Source: JBDNFP01 sp041689775 (lineage in GTDB: Bacteria > Bacteroidota > Bacteroidia > Cytophagales > Spirosomataceae). From it: a DNA stretch of 29,565 nt. Positions 24,716 through 29,565 of this stretch are shown here, one piece after another. Position 1 is the stretch's first letter. The number at the start of each line of letters is the position of its first letter. The translations under genes were made by a program, and so were the position numbers. The DNA is taken from the NCBI GenBank assembly GCA_041689775.1, contig JBDNFP010000066.1:1-29565 (forward strand), read 5' to 3'. Below the pieces are notes generated by a model that was not told the DNA's origin, made no database searches, and saw only the letters and a list, made by a program, of their open reading frames with translations.

Positions 24716-25378
24716 TTATTTTCTAAATATTAGTCCACGACTATGGAGCTTTATCTTTTCATTGAGATTATTGAATAGTTGTAAAGATTCTTCATCAACT
24801 ACCTCTATTCCTAATCTAGTTAATAAAAATAAACTAAATAATGAATTGCGATTTTCAAGAATATAGTTTTTTTCAAATTCAGCTTGCTCTTTTTTACCTT
24901 GATCCCACTTTAATGATTTATTCTTTACTAACTCATCTATTTTAACTTTATTTTTATTGAAATCTTTTTTTAATAAAAATAATTGTTCATCAATATTTTT
25001 AATTTGTGAATGAAATTTTTCAAAAACTTCTTTCTCGTACCTGTCTCGCTCGTCTGTAAGTGGAGAAGATTTAATTCTGGTTTTGGTAAAATCATTCCCA
25101 TTTATTGTGAACTCATTTACTCCTTCCCAAAAAAACCAATATGCTTTACTTTTATCCTGAGAATCTTCAATATAAAAAGCATCAACTTCCTTTATATTAG
25201 AGTTATAATAGAAAAAACTATCCCCTTTTATTGGAATATTTGCTATAAATTTTGAATCAAAAAAGCTATTATATTTATAAAGATTCAAGCTTTTAGAAGA
25301 ACCTGAATCAGTAAATTTTCCAGAAATAATAAAATTTTGACAAATACCAAATGTAATAAATAAAAGATTAAAAAGCAT
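24716..25378 (-). CDS. Secreted DUF4369-like protein lacking a thioredoxin domain (copy 2)
   Basis: From the ATG at 25378 the protein is 220 aa. It begins with a hydrophobic signal (LFNLLFITFGICQ), followed by a beta domain (NFIISGKFTDSGSSKSLNLY), a long Lys-rich helical region and the family end SLFSLFLLTRLG...KLHSRGLIFRK. As in the copy at 21114-21821, the thioredoxin domain found in TlpA relatives is absent. The start is uncertain: the ATG lies inside a 23-bp perfect inverted repeat, and the frame remains open upstream to 25489, where a Lys just before the hydrophobic stretch would make a better signal peptide. It follows precursor 3 and its hairpin. Very AT-rich. Confidence 0.75.
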   Translation of the reverse strand: MLFNLLFITFGICQNFIISGKFTDSGSSKSLNLYKYNSFFDSKFIANIPIKGDSFFYYNSNIKEVDAFYIEDSQDKSKAYWFFWEGVNEFTINGNDFTKTRIKSSPLTDERDRYEKEVFEKFHSQIKNIDEQLFLLKKDFNKNKVKIDELVKNKSLKWDQGKKEQAEFEKNYILENRNSLFSLFLLTRLGIEVVDEESLQLFNNLNEKIKLHSRGLIFRK

Positions 25379-25420
25379 AGTTAATATAACTGATTTTGTT
25401 ATATTAACTATGCTTTTTAA
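25368..25420. repeat. Perfect 23-bp inverted repeat covering a start codon
   Basis: Bases 25368-25390 and 25398-25420 are exact complements around a 7-base spacer. On the minus strand the 3' arm contains the ATG of the DUF4369-like gene (25378) and ends in CTTTTTAA, which looks like a terminator tail. It may act as a terminator, as an RNA structure hiding the start codon, or as a protein site. Confidence 0.75.
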
Positions 25421-25542
25421 ATTTATGAAAATCAATTTTTTACATGGAATCTTTCTATAAAGAAAAATTGAAATAATAATAGTTGCCATATATCATCTAA
25501 AATGGAATATTACAGAGATAAAAAAATGTAAACTTGTCAACT

Positions 25543-25578
25543 ATTACATAGTAGTAGGAACTCCCACTACTATGTAAT
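25543..25578 (-). terminator. 13-bp hairpin after precursor peptide 3
   Basis: ATTACATAGTAGT (25543-25555) and ACTACTATGTAAT (25566-25578) are exact complements; the GG/CC in the loop may extend the stem. It begins 12 bases after the stop of precursor 3. Confidence 0.7.
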
Positions 25579-25590
25579 TAAACTACCTAA

Positions 25591-25794
25591 TTAAAGTTCC
25601 TGAAATCTACAAGAAACAGGATCACTACTACTGCAATTTTGGCTTACATAAAACTTATAATCACTCTTATCACCCTGCCCCGTAAATCCACTATTCCCGC
25701 ATGTACAACTAAACCCGTAGTACCATGCTCCTTGTATTTTTTTTAATTCTTCTCTTGTTAGAGCAAACTCACTAAAACTCGCTAATCTGTTCAT
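25591..25794 (-). CDS. Precursor peptide 3: glycine-alanine leader, four cysteines
   Basis: The peptide is 67 aa. Leader MNRLASFSEFALTREELKK ends in G22-A23, an accepted variant of the double-glycine site, giving a 44-residue core starting WYYGFSC. Cysteines at 30, 32, 54 and 62 repeat the layout of precursor 2. The core is rich in Ser, Gly and Tyr, so potential O- or S-glycosylation acceptors are plentiful. It starts 57 bases after a GT1 glycosyltransferase gene, in the position that a VKOR gene holds for precursors 1 and 2. Confidence 0.85.
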   Translation of the reverse strand: MNRLASFSEFALTREELKKIQGAWYYGFSCTCGNSGFTGQGDKSDYKFYVSQNCSSSDPVSCRFQEL

Positions 25795-25812
25795 AATCTT
25801 GTTTTGTTTAAA
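25760..25812 (-). repeat. Leader/5' UTR segment shared by precursors 2 and 3 (copy B)
   Basis: Counterpart of 22298-22351; the two differ by one base in a T-run. Confidence 0.8.
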
Positions 25813-25851
25813 GTTGAAAAAATAGATGTATGTGATTTTGCAAAATCCGGC

Positions 25852-27246
25852 TTAAACCAACAGCCTTTCGGCCCGTTGAGGGGTTATCTGTGCCCGCAAG
25901 GCTTCCCGCAGCCCCTCCGGCGGGTAGCAAAGTAGCAGGGTTTTGCGCCATTGCTGCACGCGCAGGCGGTAGCTCTCCTCCTCCAGCAGTACCCGCACCT
26001 TCCGCCCCAACTCCTCCACCCGCTCGTGGGCAAACAGCCCCCGCAGTCCCAGCCCGTGATGCTCCACTTTAAGGGCATTGCCTATTTGGTCGTACTTAGG
26101 GTCGAGGGGATACACAAGCATCGGTACGCCATAGTAGATGCTTTCCTTGATGGAGCCAAAGCCGCCGTGGGTAATGAAGAGGTCGGCCTCGGCCAGTACC
26201 CGTAGCTGCTGTACGCGCGTGAAAAAGTGGGAGTTAGCCGGGATGAGGTCACGGGCGCGGAGGGTTTCGATTAGGTACCTGTTCACCGAGCAGATCAGCC
26301 GCATGCCGGGCCACTCCCGTACTACGTCGAGCAGATTCGTCACGAAGCGGAGCAGGGTGGCGTCGGCCCCTTCGTGGAAGGTACCAAAGCTGCAATAGAC
26401 CCACTTTTCACCGGGCAGGCGGCTAGCCAAAAGTTCCGGCCATTCCCCCGCAAAGGCGGCATCCAGCTCGGTATCGTGCCGGTTTTCCACCTGGCACAGG
26501 CCCAGATAGTGCTGGTTGGGCTTGCGTACTTCGGGCGATAGTTCAAATTCCAGCTGGGCCAGCAACAACTCGGGCACAAGAGCAATCACTTGCGTCACCG
26601 TGGCGTCGTCGGCCAAGGGATAGTCGGGCAGGGCCTGCCCCAACTCCTGTATGCGCTGCCGGTGGCGTTGGATGGTATGCTGCATGAGGGCGGCTTTGGG
26701 GTGCCGCAACCATTGGGTCCATTTGAGGGAATTGGTTTTTTTCTGAGAGGGAGCGGGTGGTACCTCTTCGGCCCTGTTCCAGTAGCCCTCCGATACGCCG
26801 GGGTAGCCCGGCACGCGGTAGGTAGAGGGCATGGGGTTGAAGAACAGTAACTTGAACTCGTGGCGTCGGGGGTTCAATACCCAAAAATCCGTGCAGACAA
26901 ACAAATCGATGAAAACCGCCACGGGCCGCAGCTCGTCCACGAGGGCGTAAAGTTCCTTTTGGCGAGCGTGGTACAGTTCATCGGTGCGGTAGGCTTGCCG
27001 CAACCGCCGATAGGTGGGCGTCTGCTTTTGGTCGGCGAGGTAGCGGCCCTCCATGTGGTAGCCTACGCGATAGCCGGTGTTGCGCACGGCCCGGTAGCCG
27101 TTGGCGGTCACGAGCTCGGCCAGGATGTCGCTCGTCACGGCGTACACCACCTCGTACTCTTCGGCTAGCAGTCCCGCTATATACAGCGAGGGCAGCACGT
27201 GGCTGCGGATGGAGGCCGGCAGGAAGAGTACTGTTTCTTTGGGCAT
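25852..27246 (-). CDS. UDP-glycosyltransferase, GT1/MGT type
   Basis: The protein is 464 aa with a GT-B fold. The N-terminal half opens with ETVLFLPASIRSHVLPSLYI, where an acceptor would bind. The C-terminal half binds the nucleotide sugar: KWVYCSFGT and FITHGGFGSIKESIYYGVP, with HGG at 360-362 and the later DPKYDQIGNA, match the MGT family signature (macrolide and natural-product glycosyltransferases). GT1 enzymes usually act on small molecules, so peptide glycosylation is an inference from its place directly before precursor 3. Other products, such as glycolipids, are possible. Strongly GC-rich beside AT-rich neighbours. Three tandem palindromes lie about 55 bases upstream. Confidence 0.88.
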   Translation of the reverse strand: MPKETVLFLPASIRSHVLPSLYIAGLLAEEYEVVYAVTSDILAELVTANGYRAVRNTGYRVGYHMEGRYLADQKQTPTYRRLRQAYRTDELYHARQKELYALVDELRPVAVFIDLFVCTDFWVLNPRRHEFKLLFFNPMPSTYRVPGYPGVSEGYWNRAEEVPPAPSQKKTNSLKWTQWLRHPKAALMQHTIQRHRQRIQELGQALPDYPLADDATVTQVIALVPELLLAQLEFELSPEVRKPNQHYLGLCQVENRHDTELDAAFAGEWPELLASRLPGEKWVYCSFGTFHEGADATLLRFVTNLLDVVREWPGMRLICSVNRYLIETLRARDLIPANSHFFTRVQQLRVLAEADLFITHGGFGSIKESIYYGVPMLVYPLDPKYDQIGNALKVEHHGLGLRGLFAHERVEELGRKVRVLLEEESYRLRVQQWRKTLLLCYPPEGLREALRAQITPQRAERLLV

Positions 27247-27301
27247 GGGAGCTTAGGAGTTGTGTTGATAACTCAAATGTCACTCCCGGTCGCGGCGATT
27301 C

Positions 27302-27361
27302 CTATCAGATTCCTTATAATTTTTATTAGATTGCTGATAATTTTTATCAGGTTCCTAATAA
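27302..27361. promoter_or_regulatory. Three tandem 18-bp palindromes upstream of the GT1 gene
   Basis: Sites of form YTATYAG-N4-CTNATAA occur at 27302-27319, 27323-27340 and 27344-27361: CTATCAG-ATTC-CTTATAA, TTATTAG-ATTG-CTGATAA and TTATCAG-GTTC-CTAATAA. They are exactly 21 bases apart, two DNA turns, so dimers bound to each would face the same side. This is the layout of a multi-site operator; the binding protein is unknown and no regulator gene lies nearby. Confidence 0.6.
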
Positions 27362-27570
27362 GTTTTCCGTTTAGAGTGAAAGGGAAGAGGCGGGCGGTGG
27401 AGAGGGAACTGGCCTTGCGGACTTGAACAAGTCAAAAATGACCTTATAGTAAACTCTTGAAATAATTATATCTTAACCTAGTTAGTTAAATACCGATGTG
27501 TTACCTAACTGCTTTTTCTTCAGGTGTCTTCTCACATGCTGTTATCATGTGTTTGATTACTAGCACGTTA
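27362..27570. other. Intergenic region, nothing recognised
   Basis: Together with the palindromes this makes a 324-base gap between GT1 and the CarboxypepD_reg gene. A weak inverted repeat (AGTTAG...CTAACT, near 27481-27511) with a mismatch may be the terminator of the upstream gene, but there is no T-tract. No frame or RNA gene is visible. Confidence 0.45.
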
Positions 27571-28974
27571 TTACTGAGAGTCGATATAATCAATAGGTAG
27601 TAACTTATCAATTTTTTCATAACTCCAATATTTTTCTGTATTCAACCTATCGACTGGCTCATAATAACCATTTGAATAAAATTTAACAGGCAGATGACCA
27701 TTTATAGATATTCGTGAAACTTGATAATCACTTTTTCGGGATGATGAACGCATATAATATAAATATTCTCTCTCTTCTTCTTCATACATATACGAAATCT
27801 CTAAATAACCTTTAAAGAATAAATTCTTATACATCTCAGAATTTGATATCTTTAAAGTATTTCCGATTTGAAAACTAGTATCAGGTATCAAATAAATATT
27901 ATTTTTTTTAATTACATCCTTGTCTTCTAAATAATAAATAAAAAGGTTCGACATATTGTCATGCTTGCGTACTATTATTTTTAAACTCTTATCTATCGCA
28001 GTAAATGGTATAGTAAAATCCAGTGATTCATTTCTATTCATCACCGCTCTCCAATTATGCAAAATAGGTTGTAAAGACTTAATTTTCCTTACCACATATT
28101 TATCTGAACTTATAGATATTTTTGAATTAATTAAATCGTATAACATATTATCCTTATCAAAGGTAATTGTATCTCTAAAAACAAATATTCTATTAAAATA
28201 TTCTCCCATTCCAATTTCATTATAATGTTCAACTCTAAACCCTGATTCTGTAATAGTACCTTGAAATAGACATTTAAAAAAATGATGTAATGAACCATTG
28301 AAGCTTTTTTGTCTATTTATCTTCCACAAATCAATAAATTTTTTGTTATCTTCTTCAAGAGACAAATCTTGAAATAAAGTAGAACCCTCAAAGTAAGTAA
28401 ACTTTTTCGAATAATCTTTAACAAAAGAAGATAACAAATATTTTATTTTATATCCTAGTGCGTTATTTTGTATTATTATTTCCTCATTAGACTTTACATA
28501 TAATTGATTGGTAGAATCAATAAAGTTAAACTCTAAAACATCAGGATTCAATATCTTACATTCTTTGGAAAATTTTGAAGTACCAATAAATTCTTCAAAA
28601 AATATCTTCCCATATTTTTTCCATCCATTGTTATTAGTTGGTTTTACGACTATTTCATCCAATTCATTCAATTTAGGCTCTAATTTAATAACACGCCATT
28701 TATCTGAAATAGAATTAATTTCTATCTCACTTTTATAGTATCCTAACCTTGATACTATCACTTTATATGGTAATTTAGGAAAATTCAACAATTTGAAGTT
28801 TCCAGACTCATTGCTAATTGCACTAAAAGTTGTGCCATCTATATAGATATTTGCAAATGGCACAGGTTCCATAGTTTTACTATCAGTAATTATACCTTCA
28901 ACTGTAAATTTTTGTCCTATAACAGTATTAGATACAATTATCAAATAAAATAACAGTTTCAATATTTTATCCAT
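27571..28974 (-). CDS. Secreted protein with N-terminal CarboxypepD_reg-like domain
   Basis: The protein is 467 aa. A signal peptide (ILKLLFYLIIVSNTVIGQ) is followed by a carboxypeptidase regulatory-like beta-sandwich (about 24-110): FTVEGIITDSKTMEPVPFANI, then TFSAISNESGNFKL and KVIVSRLGYY. This domain commonly opens TonB-dependent receptors and outer-membrane-associated proteins, but there is no beta-barrel or plug here. The remaining 350 residues are beta-rich and I do not recognise them. It lies behind precursor 4 and its hairpin, in the position that DUF4369-like proteins hold for precursors 1-3. Peptide binding, immunity or surface display are open possibilities. AT-rich. Confidence 0.8.
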   Translation of the reverse strand: MDKILKLLFYLIIVSNTVIGQKFTVEGIITDSKTMEPVPFANIYIDGTTFSAISNESGNFKLLNFPKLPYKVIVSRLGYYKSEIEINSISDKWRVIKLEPKLNELDEIVVKPTNNNGWKKYGKIFFEEFIGTSKFSKECKILNPDVLEFNFIDSTNQLYVKSNEEIIIQNNALGYKIKYLLSSFVKDYSKKFTYFEGSTLFQDLSLEEDNKKFIDLWKINRQKSFNGSLHHFFKCLFQGTITESGFRVEHYNEIGMGEYFNRIFVFRDTITFDKDNMLYDLINSKISISSDKYVVRKIKSLQPILHNWRAVMNRNESLDFTIPFTAIDKSLKIIVRKHDNMSNLFIYYLEDKDVIKKNNIYLIPDTSFQIGNTLKISNSEMYKNLFFKGYLEISYMYEEEEREYLYYMRSSSRKSDYQVSRISINGHLPVKFYSNGYYEPVDRLNTEKYWSYEKIDKLLPIDYIDSQ

Positions 28975-29000
28975 TACAAATATTCATAATATATTAATGC

Positions 29001-29041
29001 ACTAATACGAGATAAAATGAAAAATTTTATCTCGTATTAGT
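29001..29041 (-). terminator. Perfect 18-bp hairpin after precursor peptide 4
   Basis: ACTAATACGAGATAAAAT (29001-29018) pairs exactly with 29024-29041 around a 5-base loop. It lies between the precursor 4 stop and the CarboxypepD_reg gene start at 28974. Confidence 0.75.
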
Positions 29042-29090
29042 ATTACTGTAAGCTATTCCACAACCAACTTACAGTTTCAAATTAGATCAG

Positions 29091-29294
29091 TTAGCTACAA
29101 GCTTCTACACATCGTGATGGGAAAGCACAAAATGGTAGCCTTCCTTCACAACTGCATGGTATCTCACCGTCAAATTGACATCCATTCCCGTCAGGATCGT
29201 TAGGATTATAAGGATTGAAGTACCCGCCCTTCACTTTTTTCATCTGCTCTCCTGAGAGCAATGAGTCAGCAAAATTCATTAACAGTTTTTTCAT
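29091..29294 (-). CDS. Precursor peptide 4: double-glycine leader, six cysteines
   Basis: The peptide is 67 aa. The leader MKKLLMNFADSLLSGEQMKK ends at the double glycine G23-G24, giving a 43-residue core starting YFNPYNPNDPDGNGC. Cysteines at 39, 47, 49, 56, 62 and 66 would allow three disulfides; CSC repeats the CxC seen in the other three. The core is Pro- and Asn-rich before the first cysteine, unlike precursors 1-3, so it is a separate lineage. No maturation enzyme gene lies directly before it within the window. Confidence 0.83.
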   Translation of the reverse strand: MKKLLMNFADSLLSGEQMKKVKGGYFNPYNPNDPDGNGCQFDGEIPCSCEGRLPFCAFPSRCVEACS

Positions 29295-29427
29295 AGTATA
29301 ATAGGTTTTGGGTTGGAAAATTATTGAATACTTACATTAGATAAGTCATTTAGAAAAAAAATAATGCGTTTAGAGTTGAGGGATATTTGGTTTATCGATA
29401 TTATGAAGGGTGAATTCAAGTAATATA

Positions 29428-29449
29428 GGACTTTCGCAAATCATGCGAA
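29428..29449. repeat. Possible insertion-sequence end
   Basis: GGACTTTCGCAA begins at 29428, and TTCGCA (29433-29438) with TGCGAA (29444-29449) forms a short inverted repeat. GGACTTNCGCA-like termini occur in several IS families. Only one end is in the window, so this is tentative. Confidence 0.35.
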
Positions 29450-29565
29450 TTTAATAGTTGGCCGGGTCAGTTGCGTGCGCAAATAATCACTTAGCAAACC
29501 ATATTTCAATTGATAAACAGTTGTCTGACAGTCGTAAGCGATCTGCGTAAGCCTGAGCCAAACCA
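29441..29565 (-). CDS. C-terminal end of a gene running off the window, perhaps a transposase
   Basis: A minus-strand frame is open from the window edge to the TGA at 29441-29443 and encodes 40 residues (VWLRLTQIAYDCQTTVYQLK, ending LTRPTIKFA). The sequence is protein-like and stops inside the possible IS end, which is how transposase genes often end. Identity cannot be decided from this fragment. Confidence 0.4.
   Translation of the reverse strand, partial: VWLRLTQIAYDCQTTVYQLKYGLLSDYLRTQLTRPTIKFA

Noticed and set aside
27303..27365. CRISPR or simple microsatellite at the 21-bp repeats
   Set aside because: Only three units without spacers, each an internal palindrome, which fits operator sites better.
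27481..27511. Terminator after the CarboxypepD_reg gene
   Set aside because: The inverted repeat has a mismatch, a long loop and no T-tract, so I do not list it as a terminator.
17866..29294. Classical lanthipeptide or radical-SAM RiPP cluster
   Set aside because: No LanB, LanC, LanM, radical SAM, YcaO or ATP-grasp gene is present; the only modifying enzymes visible are redox proteins and glycosyltransferases.
1..29565. tRNA or rRNA genes
   Set aside because: I looked for tRNA-like cloverleaf motifs (GGTTCRANNCC and partners) and rRNA signatures and saw none; without a covariance search a divergent RNA could be missed.

Overview
The window looks like a chromosomal segment of a Bacteroidota member, most likely Cytophagales (relatives of Spirosoma or Dyadobacter). 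The evidence is the protein families (DUF4369/TlpA-type lipoproteins, a CarboxypepD_reg-like secreted protein, double-glycine leader peptides), the lack of obvious Shine-Dalgarno sequences, and three promoters of the Bacteroidota form TTG-N19-21-TAnnTTTG. This placement is an inference from sequence features, not a database match.

Positions 1-12,000 are ordinary. They hold a polytopic membrane protein (-), an acyl-CoA dehydrogenase (+), an AraC-type regulator (+), a large hairpin between convergent genes, the complex I genes nuoK-L-M-N (-) with their own promoter, a DEDDh exonuclease (-) and glycerol kinase glpK (-).

Positions 12,200-29,300 form an accessory region, almost entirely on the minus strand, that reads as a multi-peptide secretion and oxidative-folding locus. 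Four small genes encode double-glycine-type precursors with even numbers of cysteines (4 or 6), and each contains a CxC. Two VKOR-thioredoxin fusion proteins begin with a degenerate, non-catalytic C39-like domain. A C39-peptidase ABC exporter and an HlyD adaptor provide export. A TlpA-like thioredoxin, a solitary DsbD-N-like domain and two glycosyltransferases (GT2-type and GT1/MGT-type) complete the set. The recurring order is maturation enzyme, precursor peptide, strong hairpin, secreted DUF4369-type protein. It occurs three times, and a fourth copy has a CarboxypepD_reg protein after the hairpin. My working model, which is inference: leaders are recognised in the cytoplasm by the C39-like domains, peptides leave through the C39 ABC/HlyD exporter with leader cleavage, disulfides are installed by VKOR-Trx, and one or more peptides may be glycosylated.

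The locus is a mosaic. The first 383 bp of the two VKOR genes are nearly identical while the rest has diverged. The DUF4369 genes and precursors are strikingly AT-rich beside GC-rich VKOR2, GT1 and ABC genes. The exporter carries two in-frame repeat-like insertions, one between catalytic His and Asp of the peptidase and one between Walker A and the Q-loop. A four-helix-bundle gene bounded by inverted TAGC-rich repeats sits between the ABC and HlyD genes and appears to have removed the HlyD start codon. Whether the exporter still works is therefore an open question. The right edge of the window enters what may be an insertion-sequence end.
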